A stretch of 64,000 nucleotides of DNA from Halorussus halophilus (GTDB lineage Archaea > Halobacteriota > Halobacteria > Halobacteriales > Haladaptataceae): contig NZ_CP044523.1 of assembly GCF_008831545.1 (NCBI RefSeq), positions 806,001 to 870,000 on the forward strand. Direction: 5' to 3'. Shown here piece by piece: positions 54,540 through 64,000 of the stretch (position 1 is its first letter; every line of letters starts with the position of its first letter). The notes beneath the pieces were generated by a model. It was given only the letters and a program-made list of their open reading frames with translations, was not told the origin of the DNA and ran no database searches. Made by a program: the position numbers and the translations under genes.

Positions 54540-57500
54540 AAGACCCAACCAAGCGTGCCGAGGAAATAAAAGAAGCATATAAATCGTATCTGGTCGGCGA
54601 TTTGGGATTAGCTGCTAAAAACGTCCAGCAACGATTCGAAGAAACGGATACCGACGAGCCCTTCGTCGGATCGAAGGGTCCGTACCTCCAAGCACTTGAG
54701 ATTCCGAACTGGAGCGATCAAACGTGGGAAACGTTTGCAGCAGACCTCGGCATCCATCCACGAATCATAGATGCGTTCTCGTCACTCGGATTCGAGCGGC
54801 TATACGACTTCCAAGAACGCAGTGCCAAGACAATAGCAGACGGAGAGAACACCCTGATTACCGCTGCAACTGGACGAGGTAAGACCGAAGCTTGGTTGAT
54901 CCCAATTCTCGACTATATTCTTCGTGCTCGAGAAGGGGAAATCGACGATTGCGATAGAGAGAGCGTGAAAGCGATGCTCATCTATCCGACGAAAGCACTC
55001 GCTCAGGACCAATTGAAACGACTCATCGAGTATCTTTACAAGATAAATCGTCACCTTCCCCAGCGAAAACGAATCACCGTTGGAATCTATGATGGTGACA
55101 CACCGCGAGATACCAGTGAAAGTGGAGCAGAGGGATACCTTCGATCGTCATTCAAGTACTTCGAATGCCCCGGATACAACGAAGATTTAGAGAAGTGCCG
55201 CTCCTGCGGTAAGAGCCTCCGTGTCGAACCGGATCAGGGCCGGTTCACGGTGAAGCCGGAAAAGCCCCAATGCGTAGACGATGTCCCGCTTGAATTCATC
55301 CACCTAACGAAGCAAGACGTACGCCACGGCGATGTCGATATCGTCCTTACGAACCCGGACACGATTAATCTGAAAGCGATTAATGCCAATGCACCCGATG
55401 AGCACGAGACGTTCATCTACGAACCAGACTTTCTGGTATTCGACGAAGTACACACCTACTCTGGTCTATTTGGAAGCTACACCTCGATGCTCGTTAAGCG
55501 TCTCCGTGCGCTCAGAGAAGCACGATTTGGTGAAGACGACCTCCAAGTAATTGCTAGTAGTGCGACGGTCGGAAACCACGATGAACTCTTCCGTAAGGTG
55601 AGTGGTGTCGATACCATCGAACACGTCGGCGAGAATCCGCGTGATTTGTCATACGATTCTCCCGAGTCCGTCCCAAAGGAACTCACGGATTCACGTATCA
55701 CCGAAGATGGACTCGTTGAGATGGGACGAGATACGACTGTAACACCGTCGGCATTCGGTGACGAGACATTTGTCGTTGACGGGCACGAGACCTACAGCAA
55801 TAACGAGTTGGCAGATGCAGTAAGCGACCGCCTCTTCGAGTTCCTGGCCAGAGATCAACCTGGAAACTCTTCAGTCCAAGTAATCCAAGAACTCTACACG
55901 AGTCTACGAGAGGAGCCTCGAACCCGAGAAGCGTTGCTCACAGATATTCAAACGAAGTACGGAGTAGACGAGGAACAATCCCAAACGCTACTTCATAATT
56001 TCCGCGTTCTGGGTGGATTCTCTGGACTTCTCGAGAACCGAAGCCACCTATTTTCTTGGCCGATGGACGGTTTCTATGGTTGTGCAACTTGTCACGCGGT
56101 ATATCGCTCACCTAGAGAGACGTGTGTCGAGTGCGGAGGACATTTCACCACTCGGTCGACCTACTGCAACCACTGCGATGAAGAATCACTGATCAGTTGG
56201 TACTGTCCCCAATGTGACCAACTCGAGCCATACATGCCGACCGAACACGGGAAAATCGAGCAGGACTCTCGTGAATGTCAGCGCTGCTCTAGCGTCCGAA
56301 ACGAGCAAGTCAGCATGCTCCGTGTCACGTTTCGCCCGTATCTAGAATGCGAACAATGTGGAAACGTCGAAAAACGAGGGACGATTCGTGACTGTCCGAC
56401 TTGCAGTTCTCCATCCGTGCGTAGCGATAGTCAGACCGCGTTATGTACGAACCCGAGTTGTGAGCGGGAATTCTCGATAGCCGATCACTGTTCAAACTGT
56501 GGCTCGAAGGACCGGAGCCTGAAGACTCGTCAAGAGCAAGTCGACTGCACGACATGCGAGCGGTCTTACGATCACGCTCCTTCGGAAGGTATCGAGTGTG
56601 AATGTGGAACCAATCTACAGAATACACACCTTCTCCCGTGGGTCTGTCGCAAAGAGGAGTGCGACCGACTCTACTTTGAATCGGAACTGCCCCAGAAGTG
56701 TGAATGCGGTTCCCGGACGTTCGCGCAAGCGGGACTCTATGAAGTACTTCGTCGGAACGAGTGCCAAAATTGCGATACTGAGGCTCTTCCTGGACACAGT
56801 TGTAACTGTTCTAATCCAGACCTCACGACGCGAGAAGTCGAACCCAGTAATTACCAGATGTTCGATCCGACCGGGGAGCTTCGGAGTCCAACGGACTTTC
56901 GGACAGGAGTCCCGTGTTATCATTCCGGGACATCGTACGCAATTAGCGGGCGCGGACAACGTTACTCCGAACTCATGCGGAGTCCTAACAACCTTGCCGT
57001 TACTACTTCACAATATCTCCTCCGTAGCGTTGCAGCGGAGGAGAACTTCGAATCCGCGAAGATACTCTCCTTTGCCGATTCGCACAAGGATATGAACGAA
57101 CTCGGGCGTGACTTCGAGGACCCCGAGACAGAGACAATCCTCGATCAGCTCATCTACGACGGCGTCGTCTCCAACTACGATAGCGATTCGGACAGTTGGG
57201 TCTCGTTGGAAGCGGTCCTTGAAACAGCAAACCAGCGTCTCGATGATTTAGAGGAGACGCTTTCGACGGTACGTGATGTCTCTGGGGGACGTGTATCTCT
57301 CCGTGCAGAGCTCAAGGGACGAGCACGTAGACGATGGGACCCCGAAGAAGCTATCCAAGATCGACTTCTCCGACGAACTATCCCGCATACGTATAGTGGT
57401 CGGTTTGATGAGCGTGATCCACCACTTGTACGGGATGGTGTTCTCGACGTTCGGTTGGCTGATACTACTGACTTAGACGAGGACGAACGAGCAGTCATTC

Positions 57501-60028
57501 GTACTTTGGTCGCAGAGGGTAACGGCATCGGAATCGATTCTCTACGAGAAAAGAGCGGGGCCTCGAATACCACCCGCGCAGTCGACGCACTCGCTGAACG
57601 CGCTGTATTGGACTATGAGACGGAGGACAACTACGTCTCGTTTGACCCTGCTGTCCTAGAAGTAACGGTTGCAGGCACTGATGACTCGCTCAGATACGAC
57701 CCACACGACCAGACGACATATTCCACGTTGGAGGCAGCATACGGAGCGATCCAAGACGGTTGTGTCCCATTCGAAACTACCTTCGACGACCAACGCAACG
57801 TGGACCATCCCCGGTTCAACTATCGTGCCTATCGAATCGGGTATGTTCCTCCGATGCTACTATTAAGTGAAACGTATCTCGGGACGACACCGAAACAGAA
57901 GCGTCGGAACATCGAGTATCTGTTCAAGGAAGGGAAGCAGCCCAACTTCCTGTCGTCTGGACCAACGATGGAAGTCGGAGTCGACATCGGTGCCTTGGAC
58001 TCACTTCTTCTGTTTGGTACACCGCCGAACATGAATGCCTATCTCCAACGAGTCGGACGCGCTGGCCGACGGTCAAAGGCTGCACTCGTCCACAGTGTTA
58101 GTCAACGAAACCCGATTGACTACTACTATTACGAACAACCGGTGGATCTTATCGAGACTTCCCCGAAGGACGTTCCGCTCAATGAGCATAACGAAGAAGT
58201 TCTCCGGGTATCCCTCAGTTGGGGTATTCTCGACTTCGTCGCAGCGAACTTTGCTATCAATTGGGATGTTCAACACGAAGGACACCAGACACGGGTAGAA
58301 GGCGGAGATAACTTTATGCGAAGTTGGGAAGACGGCCAACAGTATAGCAAGTTTACGCATTTGATGGTCCAAGAAAACGGAACACTCCAACTAGAAACAC
58401 GGAATCCGAAGCTACAGGTCATTACCACGGTCATTAACGACCACGAAGGCGAAATCAGAAAACATCTCAAGCGTCTCTTAGAGTACGACTTCTGTGTCTC
58501 CTGCGGTGCAAAATACGATCCTGACGAGAAAGATCGTTGCACGCAGGACGAGTGTACTGGACGTATAGAATCTGCGTTCGACGAGTATGGACACCTAATC
58601 GATGACGCAATTACGAATTTCTCGGAACGGTTCATCGACCACTATCGGAACTATACCGACGACCTACACGATACTCTCGACGAGTTGTCGGTCCGGGAAC
58701 GCAACCTGAACAAAGACCTGCGTCGGGCCGCCAACGATGACGAGATTGCAGCCATCCGTTCAGAGCTTGAGAGCCTCCGTGATCGACAGCAAGTAATTCA
58801 GGACCATCTCGCGGAAGTCCGCAACGATAGCTACGTCGACTTCCTGCGCGGATCGAGGCAAAGCAAGTATGCGTTCAATATGCGGAACATTTCGACTTCG
58901 GTCGGGCTTACGCTGATCGGTGAGAACTACGAACGGCGACGACTTGGCGATGCAAACGGGGGACGGGAAATGCGAATGGCGATGAACGAACTCCATCCGG
59001 GAGCAGCGTATCTCCACAATGGAGACACCTACGTCGTTTCGAGAGTGGATTATGACGACTACGCCTCGGAAACGCTCGAAGAAACGATTGCGGCGACTGA
59101 AGATATTGACTACGACGTGGAGTACGTTTGCCCAGTTTGTCGAGCCAGCTATAACGAGCCAGAAAGCAGTTGTGAGAACTGCGATCGTGATGTTGCACCA
59201 AAGCGACGCCGTCTCGCGGTGATGGATTCTGTGGAAGCGTACCGCGAAGACCTCGCCATTTCTACCGACGATGGCTTTAGCGCTCGTGATATCTATTCTG
59301 AGGACAACGCAGACGTACAGAGTACGTACGCCGACCGAGAAACGAGCATTCTCTCGTTCGACTCCGAACAGGAATTCATCCTTGAAGACCACGAGGGGAA
59401 CGAAGTCGGTACGCTTCGGTATGGCACATTGGAAGTTCTCGTACACGCGACAGGGTATCGGGCACGATACACGAATGGAACAGTTGACCCACAAGAGTCG
59501 TTGTTCGAACGCTGTGGGGTTGAGAACTGTCCCGGCATGATCGTGCGGGATGAGGACTCCGCAAGATGTACCGTCGACTCGAACCACGAACCGGATGGCT
59601 ACGAAAATTGCTCCGAGTTCGTCCGCCTCGGTCACCAGTATACCACCGAAGGCTTGGAAGTCTCACTGAATTCCGAAATATCGGAACACACCTTCGCACA
59701 TGGTCTTCGAGTGAGCCTTCAGTATCTCGGTGGCGTAGACGTTCGAGAAGTCAGCGAAAGTGTCGAAGACGAAGCGGTCTACGTCTTCGACTCGCAGGAA
59801 GGTGGGGCCGAAATTTCACGGATCTTGGTCGAAGAAGACGACGGGGAATATCCACAGTTCAACGACGCCATGGAACTTGTCAAAGAACACTTTGACTGCG
59901 ACTGCGAGAGTGGTTGTCCACTCTGTGTCTACCAGTATGGTTGCGATCAGTGGAATGACCCTCAATCGTTGAATCCCGAAGAAATCCATCGATTACTCAC
60001 TCCAGAAACAATCAATCTAGTCCGCTAA
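54536..60028 (+). CDS. Giant DEAD/H helicase with zinc clusters and DUF1998 (DpdJ/DruE/DrmB-like)
   Basis: 1830 residues. Motif [11 protein letters not shown] (Lys116), Ia [22 protein letters not shown] (303-306), III ASSAT (340-344). Many CxxC zinc ribbons lie between about 518 and 770. Motif V is [17 protein letters not shown] and motif VI is QRVGRAGRR (from 1171). Another zinc knot lies near 1320-1345 and one near 1527. The end has the DUF1998 signature [20 protein letters not shown] (about 1788-1807). Similar helicases are DpdJ and those of Druantia and DISARM. It probably scans or unwinds unmodified DNA. Last gene of the operon, followed by a terminator hairpin. Confidence 0.88.
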   Translation: MKDPTKRAEEIKEAYKSYLVGDLGLAAKNVQQRFEETDTDEPFVGSKGPYLQALEIPNWSDQTWETFAADLGIHPRIIDAFSSLGFERLYDFQERSAKTIADGENTLITAATGRGKTEAWLIPILDYILRAREGEIDDCDRESVKAMLIYPTKALAQDQLKRLIEYLYKINRHLPQRKRITVGIYDGDTPRDTSESGAEGYLRSSFKYFECPGYNEDLEKCRSCGKSLRVEPDQGRFTVKPEKPQCVDDVPLEFIHLTKQDVRHGDVDIVLTNPDTINLKAINANAPDEHETFIYEPDFLVFDEVHTYSGLFGSYTSMLVKRLRALREARFGEDDLQVIASSATVGNHDELFRKVSGVDTIEHVGENPRDLSYDSPESVPKELTDSRITEDGLVEMGRDTTVTPSAFGDETFVVDGHETYSNNELADAVSDRLFEFLARDQPGNSSVQVIQELYTSLREEPRTREALLTDIQTKYGVDEEQSQTLLHNFRVLGGFSGLLENRSHLFSWPMDGFYGCATCHAVYRSPRETCVECGGHFTTRSTYCNHCDEESLISWYCPQCDQLEPYMPTEHGKIEQDSRECQRCSSVRNEQVSMLRVTFRPYLECEQCGNVEKRGTIRDCPTCSSPSVRSDSQTALCTNPSCEREFSIADHCSNCGSKDRSLKTRQEQVDCTTCERSYDHAPSEGIECECGTNLQNTHLLPWVCRKEECDRLYFESELPQKCECGSRTFAQAGLYEVLRRNECQNCDTEALPGHSCNCSNPDLTTREVEPSNYQMFDPTGELRSPTDFRTGVPCYHSGTSYAISGRGQRYSELMRSPNNLAVTTSQYLLRSVAAEENFESAKILSFADSHKDMNELGRDFEDPETETILDQLIYDGVVSNYDSDSDSWVSLEAVLETANQRLDDLEETLSTVRDVSGGRVSLRAELKGRARRRWDPEEAIQDRLLRRTIPHTYSGRFDERDPPLVRDGVLDVRLADTTDLDEDERAVIRTLVAEGNGIGIDSLREKSGASNTTRAVDALAERAVLDYETEDNYVSFDPAVLEVTVAGTDDSLRYDPHDQTTYSTLEAAYGAIQDGCVPFETTFDDQRNVDHPRFNYRAYRIGYVPPMLLLSETYLGTTPKQKRRNIEYLFKEGKQPNFLSSGPTMEVGVDIGALDSLLLFGTPPNMNAYLQRVGRAGRRSKAALVHSVSQRNPIDYYYYEQPVDLIETSPKDVPLNEHNEEVLRVSLSWGILDFVAANFAINWDVQHEGHQTRVEGGDNFMRSWEDGQQYSKFTHLMVQENGTLQLETRNPKLQVITTVINDHEGEIRKHLKRLLEYDFCVSCGAKYDPDEKDRCTQDECTGRIESAFDEYGHLIDDAITNFSERFIDHYRNYTDDLHDTLDELSVRERNLNKDLRRAANDDEIAAIRSELESLRDRQQVIQDHLAEVRNDSYVDFLRGSRQSKYAFNMRNISTSVGLTLIGENYERRRLGDANGGREMRMAMNELHPGAAYLHNGDTYVVSRVDYDDYASETLEETIAATEDIDYDVEYVCPVCRASYNEPESSCENCDRDVAPKRRRLAVMDSVEAYREDLAISTDDGFSARDIYSEDNADVQSTYADRETSILSFDSEQEFILEDHEGNEVGTLRYGTLEVLVHATGYRARYTNGTVDPQESLFERCGVENCPGMIVRDEDSARCTVDSNHEPDGYENCSEFVRLGHQYTTEGLEVSLNSEISEHTFAHGLRVSLQYLGGVDVREVSESVEDEAVYVFDSQEGGAEISRILVEEDDGEYPQFNDAMELVKEHFDCDCESGCPLCVYQYGCDQWNDPQSLNPEEIHRLLTPETINLVR

Positions 60029-60050
60029 CGGGAAACCGTCCAACCACCCG

Positions 60051-60100
60051 TTCCGCTGTTTCCGCTGAAATGCGGAAGGCGGAAGGTATTTTCTTTTCCT
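60051..60100 (+). terminator. Terminator hairpin after the DUF1998 helicase gene
   Basis: TTCCGCTGTTTCCGC (60,051-60,065) pairs with GCGGAAGGCGGAA (60,072-60,084) around TGAAAT, then a T-rich tail (ATTTTCTTTTCCTT). Confidence 0.6.
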
Positions 60101-60101
60101 T

Positions 60102-60136
60102 GTGCCCTTAGGCACACTCCCTAAGGGGTGTCTCCC
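60102..60136. repeat. Nested small inverted repeats
   Basis: GTGCC (60,102-60,106) pairs with GGCAC (60,111-60,115). The wider CCCTTAG (60,105-60,111) pairs with CTAAGGG (60,121-60,127). The two overlap and cannot both form, so alternative structures are possible. Function unknown. 60,029-60,286 has no supported gene. Confidence 0.4.
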
Positions 60137-60286
60137 ACTGCATGGGAAAACCAAAGGAAATAGACTCGATTCTATCCAGTAGTAAGTACCTGAAAATACA
60201 ACGTGAGAACTTCATCCGGCAGAGTACCAGCAAAATTTGCTGCTTTCTCGGCGGGCGTTACAGTGTTGCCACTATCCGGTCACCCG

Positions 60287-61909
60287 CTACTGGAGGGTCG
60301 CCGCTACTGTCCCTTCATGCAGATCACCGGAGGAATCGTACCACTTGACAATCGATTTGCGCAGTTCGCGTGGGTTCCGCCCTTGTTTACGCCACGCCAT
60401 TAGTCCCTCGTCCAATACGTCGTCAACGTAGGGCTGCGGAGCACTCTTTAGTTTCGAGAGCACAGTGTCGATTCGCAACGTCATCTTCCCGTCGTCGGGA
60501 ACGTCGGTGAGTCTGGCCGCGTACTTGTTGCACCACAACTGCCACGCGCTAGATGCCGCGTCGCGAATGTTTAGGTTGAGTATCTTGGCTGCTCGGTCGG
60601 CCGCATTCTCGATTTGGTGTTCGGTCTGCTCGACGATACCCGCGATTTCTTGCTGAAACTTGCGACTCGCGAAGCTTACGTCCGCCCCATCGTTTTGGAC
60701 GATTCCATTGAGGTGTTCCAGCGCCCGGTATATTGTGCTGATTGCCCATCCCGTATTCTCTGCTAACTCTTGCGGATGCTGATGTTCGCCATCTTCGACG
60801 AGGGACTCGAGTACTTCGAACCCGCTATCGCGCAAATCACGAAGGGTAGTCACTAACAGCGTCTCCTGGTTGGCCTCCATCTGTGGTGTCGGGTCTGCTT
60901 CGAGACCGACCGTACGCTCCGCCTCACGCGCTTCGAAGTGGTCGTCCGGGACGTAGGTCGTTTGGTCCGCACGAATCGGCACGTCGGCCCAATAGAGCAG
61001 ATTGATGAGCGTCTCGTCGATCTCTCTCCGAACTTCTCGACGTCGGTCCCAATCGAAGGCGTGACCGGTCAGCGACTTCTTCAACAGCACCCCTATCTTC
61101 GGATGGTATAGGGGGTCGCTTTCGTTACTCTCTCGGACGTACTTTGGGTGATAGTGCTTGATTTGCTTGCCGTAGCGGTGACCGGAGACTAGTCGTTTCG
61201 CGTCTTGTTTCGGAAGCACCGCTCGGTGGTTCTTGCCAACGATCTCCTCGTTGTCGACTTTGTACTCGAACTTGCTGCCGCGCTCGTTCGCGCACAGCTG
61301 GAGTAACCGTTGGAGAATCCCGGCAGCCCCGACGACTTTCGAACTCATCGACCGCCGAATACGGACGTATCGTTCGTAGGTCGTGATATTGCTCATCTCG
61401 TGAACGTCACCCCGGAAATAGTCGGAGTTGACGAGCATGGCACCCTCCCGTGCGAGTGCCTGTACGAGTTTCGGAAGAAGCACCCGGTACTCGTGTGGCT
61501 CCAAGTTCGAACCACTGAAGCGAGCGTTTATACCTTCGTTCTCCGCGATATGGTCAAATGGCGATGGTATTCGGCTTCCGTCATCAGCCTTGCGCATATT
61601 CGGAAACCGTGGTCGAATGTGGAAATTCGCTTTTCGCTCGCCTCGTCCTTCTGCATGGACCCGATATTCGTACAATCGGTCTCCACCGATATCGTCTTGC
61701 GGTCGCGGGGCAATCCCACCTCTGTGACCCTGGGTCGTAACTGCCCAAGTCTCGCCGTTGACTTCGGTTTCAATTTCGTCGCTCTCTCCATCGAAACGAT
61801 CCACCAGTAACTTACCAAAGGCCCAATACGGACTCAGGCCGTGGTCGCAGAAGATGAGGTTACCCGCACACTCGTGCGGTGCGGTCTCGACGTGCGTCAC
61901 GCCGACCAC
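60287..61909 (-). CDS. DUF7845-type haloarchaeal mobile-element protein
   Basis: 540 residues. Conserved blocks as I remember the family: ETAPHECAGNLIFCDHGLSPYWAF, FHIRPRFPNMR, YVRIRRSMSSKVVGAAGILQRL, GHRYGKQIKHYHPKYVR, DPLYHPKIGVLLKKS. A winged-helix-like segment follows (LVEDGEHQHPQELAENTGWAISTIYRALEHL), then a helical end. Such proteins recur in haloarchaeal plasmids and proviruses; function unknown, possibly replication or DNA binding. It is the last element gene before attR, transcribed back into the element, with higher GC than the dpd-like operon. Confidence 0.75.
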   Translation of the reverse strand: MVGVTHVETAPHECAGNLIFCDHGLSPYWAFGKLLVDRFDGESDEIETEVNGETWAVTTQGHRGGIAPRPQDDIGGDRLYEYRVHAEGRGERKANFHIRPRFPNMRKADDGSRIPSPFDHIAENEGINARFSGSNLEPHEYRVLLPKLVQALAREGAMLVNSDYFRGDVHEMSNITTYERYVRIRRSMSSKVVGAAGILQRLLQLCANERGSKFEYKVDNEEIVGKNHRAVLPKQDAKRLVSGHRYGKQIKHYHPKYVRESNESDPLYHPKIGVLLKKSLTGHAFDWDRRREVRREIDETLINLLYWADVPIRADQTTYVPDDHFEAREAERTVGLEADPTPQMEANQETLLVTTLRDLRDSGFEVLESLVEDGEHQHPQELAENTGWAISTIYRALEHLNGIVQNDGADVSFASRKFQQEIAGIVEQTEHQIENAADRAAKILNLNIRDAASSAWQLWCNKYAARLTDVPDDGKMTLRIDTVLSKLKSAPQPYVDDVLDEGLMAWRKQGRNPRELRKSIVKWYDSSGDLHEGTVAATLQ

Positions 61910-61996
61910 CTCCGGGAGTCGGCGCGCGCAAGTGTAGATGGCAGTTGCTCGACAGTGGAAGAGAACGCCGGTAAAAAGCTAGTCAGATATTCGGTG

Positions 61997-62025
61997 TTAT
62001 CCGCCGAACATCTCGCGCATCATCG
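61997..62025. repeat. attR: 3' end of secY
   Basis: 61,997-62,020 is the 24-base copy and contains the secY stop (TTA at 61,997 on plus). The core reads CGAACAT (62,005-62,011), spacer CTCGCGC (62,012-62,018), ATCATCG (62,019-62,025): the outer arm is secY's own and imperfect relative to attL. Confidence 0.85.
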
Positions 62026-63466
62026 GGTGCATCTCCATCAGTTGCTCTTCTGCGATTTCCTCGTAGAGCTTGTACGTGATGGAGACGGTCAGCAGGAGAC
62101 CGGTCCCGGTGACGTTCCCGATGGTGCCAAGCATGTTCGCCGCGACGGCGAGCAGGCCGACAAGCGCGCCGCCGATGACGGTCACTTGCGGGATGTAGCG
62201 TTCCATAACCTTCTCGATGACGCCCGTGTTCTGGCGGAAGCCGGGAATCTGCATCCCGGAGTTCTGAATCTGCTCGGCGGTTGCTTCCGGACCCATGTCG
62301 GTCGTCTCGACCCAGAAGATGGCGAAGATGGCACCGCCGATGACCATGAAAGTCAGGTCAACCAGCACGCGGATGATGATCTGCCAGGGTTCGTTACCGG
62401 TGCCTGCGAGCCACCACATCCACTGCTGGGGCGACTGAATCGGCGCGAGGTAGTAGAACAGCCCACCCGTGGGTGTCCCGTCCGTGTACGTCCCTAACCA
62501 GTTCGGCATCGTAGCCGGCCCGAGCTGGCTGTAGAGGATGCGCCCGAGGAACTGGAGGTTCGCTTGCAGTGCGCGCACGAGAATCATCGGCAGGACGCTC
62601 GCGTAGATGAGCTTCACGGGGAAGCGACCACGAGCGCCTTTGACTCGGGCGTGGCTGAGTGGAATCTCCACCCGAACGCTCTCTGCGTAGACGACGATGG
62701 CGAAGATGAGCACCGTCGTGACGAGCGCGAGGATGTCTCCGGGTCCAGTCACCAAGTACTGGATGCCACTGCCGGTCAGCAGCGACGGCACGTTCTCGGC
62801 ACTACCGGTGATGATACCGATCCACGTCGGGATGAGGCCGGTCGGTCCGTCAAGGCTGGGCCACGCGAAGAGACCACCGATTAGTTTCTGGCTCACGCCT
62901 GCGATAATGAACAGGCCGATACCGGAGCCGACGCCCCACTTGCTGACGATTTCGTCCATGAACAGGACGAGAATCCCGCCGACGGCGATTTGCGCGAAGA
63001 TGAGCCACTTGACGCCCATCGTGCCGCCGGGGAACGTCGCGGCTAACGCCTGGCTAGGTGGCAGGAAACTGCCAGCGAACACCATCGGCAGGCCGGTCAG
63101 GAAGATCATGAACACGACCAGCACCTTCTGCAGGCCCTGATAGAGAATCTGGTCGCGGGGGTCGTCGGTGTCGAGACCCAAGAGGTCGGCACCGCCGAGC
63201 AACTGGAGAACGATGCTCGCGGTGACGATTGGACCGATACCGAGCTGTAGAACTGTCCCTTGGCCACCCGCTAACAGCGAGCGGAACTGGCCGAATAGGT
63301 CGGAACCTTGCGCGGCTCCGTACAAGTACACGTTCGTCAGGAAGAAATACAGAACCAGCACGCCTGCCGTCCACCCGAGCTTGCGCTTGAAGGGGACGTG
63401 GCCCTCCGGACGCCGTACGGACGGCATCCGCGTGAGGACTGGTTCTGCAGCCTCTTTCCAACTCAT
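61997..63466 (-). CDS. secY: Preprotein translocase subunit SecY
   Basis: 489 residues from MSWKEAAEPVLTRMPSV; the frame continues upstream but the extension is not SecY-like. Ten hydrophobic helices. SecY marks: EGHVPFKRKLGW, the plug-region GGADLLGLDTDDP, VVYAESVRVEIPLSHARVKG in the TM6 region, GFRQNTGVIEKVMERYIPQVTVIGGALVGLLA and an end at MREMFGG. It forms the membrane channel for Sec export and lies 171 bp after rplO as in archaeal ribosomal operons. The element begins at its stop codon but leaves the protein intact. Confidence 0.97.
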   Translation of the reverse strand: MSWKEAAEPVLTRMPSVRRPEGHVPFKRKLGWTAGVLVLYFFLTNVYLYGAAQGSDLFGQFRSLLAGGQGTVLQLGIGPIVTASIVLQLLGGADLLGLDTDDPRDQILYQGLQKVLVVFMIFLTGLPMVFAGSFLPPSQALAATFPGGTMGVKWLIFAQIAVGGILVLFMDEIVSKWGVGSGIGLFIIAGVSQKLIGGLFAWPSLDGPTGLIPTWIGIITGSAENVPSLLTGSGIQYLVTGPGDILALVTTVLIFAIVVYAESVRVEIPLSHARVKGARGRFPVKLIYASVLPMILVRALQANLQFLGRILYSQLGPATMPNWLGTYTDGTPTGGLFYYLAPIQSPQQWMWWLAGTGNEPWQIIIRVLVDLTFMVIGGAIFAIFWVETTDMGPEATAEQIQNSGMQIPGFRQNTGVIEKVMERYIPQVTVIGGALVGLLAVAANMLGTIGNVTGTGLLLTVSITYKLYEEIAEEQLMEMHPMMREMFGG

Positions 63467-63637
63467 ATATCCCAACTCATCGCTTGGGGGCTTGTAGGTG
63501 CTTCGCTTTGATTGCCGTGTCGGCCGTGCGAAGTGAGTGAACGGCAAGCGAATTGCTGTGCCAACAGCGGCCACACGAAACAATCGACAGCACCGCAGCT
63601 ACCCACAGAAAAAGAAACGGAAAACGAAAAGACCGCG

Positions 63638-64000
63638 TTACTCCTCGTCGTCCGAGTCGTCTTCGTCGTCTTCTGCTGCTTCCTCACCGCGCTCGCTGAG
63701 GACGGCTTCGCCGCCGTTCTCTTCGAGTACCTCGACCGCGCTGGCCGAGAAGGCGTCCGCGACGATTTCGAGTTCGTTGTGGAGTTGGTTCGCGCCGAGA
63801 ACCTTCACGGCGTCGGCGTCCCAGGCGTCCTCGACGATTTCGCGTACGTCGATTCGGTAGCCGCCGTCGGTCTCCTCGGCGAGGTCGTCTGCGGCGTACA
63901 GTGCCGCGTCCTCGTCGAGCTTCTGGAGATCGACGGTCAGGACTTCGTCCTGCACCTTCTCCGGGCGCTTGAACCCGTGTTTGCCCAGCGGTTCGTAGTT
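63638..64000 (-). CDS. rplO: 50S ribosomal protein L15 (uL15), C-terminal part
   Basis: The gene runs off the window: 120 residues are present, NYEPLGKHGFKRPEKVQDEV at the edge, then VKVLGANQLHNELEIVADAFSASAVEVLEENGG and a long acidic tail (EEAAEDDEDDSDDEE). The GKHGFKRP motif and the position before secY identify L15. The acidic tail is a halophilic trait. Binds 23S rRNA in the large subunit. Confidence 0.9.
   Translation of the reverse strand, partial: NYEPLGKHGFKRPEKVQDEVLTVDLQKLDEDAALYAADDLAEETDGGYRIDVREIVEDAWDADAVKVLGANQLHNELEIVADAFSASAVEVLEENGGEAVLSERGEEAAEDDEDDSDDEE

Larger units (their letters stand above)
27953..62020. mobile_element. Integrated element of about 34 kb at the 3' end of secY
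   Basis: Bounded by a 24-base exact direct repeat (27,953-27,976 and 61,997-62,020) that equals the last seven codons plus stop of secY. A tyrosine recombinase lies just inside the left repeat. A DUF7845 gene, typical of haloarchaeal mobile DNA as I remember it, lies just inside the right. The DNA between is more AT-rich than both flanks. Repeat-to-repeat distance is 34,044 bp. No capsid, terminase or conjugation genes are seen, so it looks like an integrative genomic island carrying DNA modification and defence cargo. Confidence 0.9.

Noticed and set aside
38666-60028. BREX or DISARM system
   Set aside because: ATPases and a DUF1998 helicase recall these, but no PglZ, no PglX or other DNA methyltransferase, and no DrmC-type phospholipase gene is present.
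60142-60431. Small plus-strand frames after the helicase terminator
   Set aside because: Three overlapping frames with no ribosome site that run into the DUF7845 gene on the other strand; none is protein-like.
27953-62020. Provirus
   Set aside because: No capsid, portal, terminase, tail or virus-type packaging ATPase gene could be recognised in the element.
63480-63630. A third copy of the dispersed repeat between secY and L15 genes
   Set aside because: CACAGC and ACAGCACCGCAGC recall the core, but the GGGGAGG box and the order of the modules are missing.

Overview
The window is haloarchaeal chromosome. The evidence is acidic, Asp/Glu-rich proteins, mostly high-GC DNA with GAC/GTC/CTC codon preference, archaeal TATA-type promoters with leaderless starts, Bat-type HTH_10 regulators, HalOD1, Tat signal peptides, and an archaeal secY next to an L15 gene. 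It falls into three parts.

(1) 1-27,950, chromosome. It starts with a potassium-uptake pair (trkA-trkH). Two small Bat-like regulators, a Tat-exported protein and a single-domain Lrp/AsnC ligand-binding protein follow. Three amino-acid-permease/UspA fusions (5.9, 11.3 and 13.9 kb) and one free UspA come next, interleaved with small conserved proteins and two further Tat proteins. A MoxR ATPase converges on a DUF58/DUF4129-type membrane cluster (17.6-21.1 kb). A 1670-residue PAS/GAF/Bat sensor-regulator (22.1-27.1 kb) and a HalOD1 protein close this part. Two copies of a composite dispersed repeat lie at 26-284 and 17,395-17,614.

(2) 27,953-62,020, an integrated element of about 34 kb. The last 24 bases of secY (61,997-62,020) recur exactly at 27,953-27,976. 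A tyrosine recombinase starts 44 bases inside the left copy, and the element DNA is visibly more AT-rich, with different codon use. The left copy lies in a perfect 7-7-7 arm-spacer-arm recombinase core. The cargo looks like DNA modification and defence. It has a DpdA-type DNA transglycosylase (32.9 kb) with a DUF6884-like partner. A second, shorter TGT-fold protein (38.7 kb) is in an operon with a winged-helix protein and an AAA ATPase. A DGQHR (DndB-like) and HNH pair lies between them. A UvrD-type helicase fused to a Fe-S RecB-family nuclease (45.7 kb) follows. Last is a five-gene overlapping operon (49.0-60.0 kb) with a 1013-residue P-loop ATPase and an 1830-residue zinc-rich DUF1998-type helicase. 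Sizes and order of its last four genes match my recollection of the bacterial dpdG-H-I-J restriction genes. I infer a haloarchaeal 7-deazaguanine DNA modification-restriction system, rewired from the bacterial one. This is the most exciting content of the window. An exported double beta-propeller protein, two HNH nucleases, a DEDD exonuclease, small RHH-type regulators and a DUF7845 protein make up the rest.

(3) 61,997-64,000, chromosome again: secY and the C-terminal part of the L15 gene, both on the minus strand. Because the element carries a copy of the end of secY, SecY stays intact.

No rRNA, tRNA, CRISPR array or insertion sequence was recognised. Function calls rest on motifs read by eye; no database search was possible.
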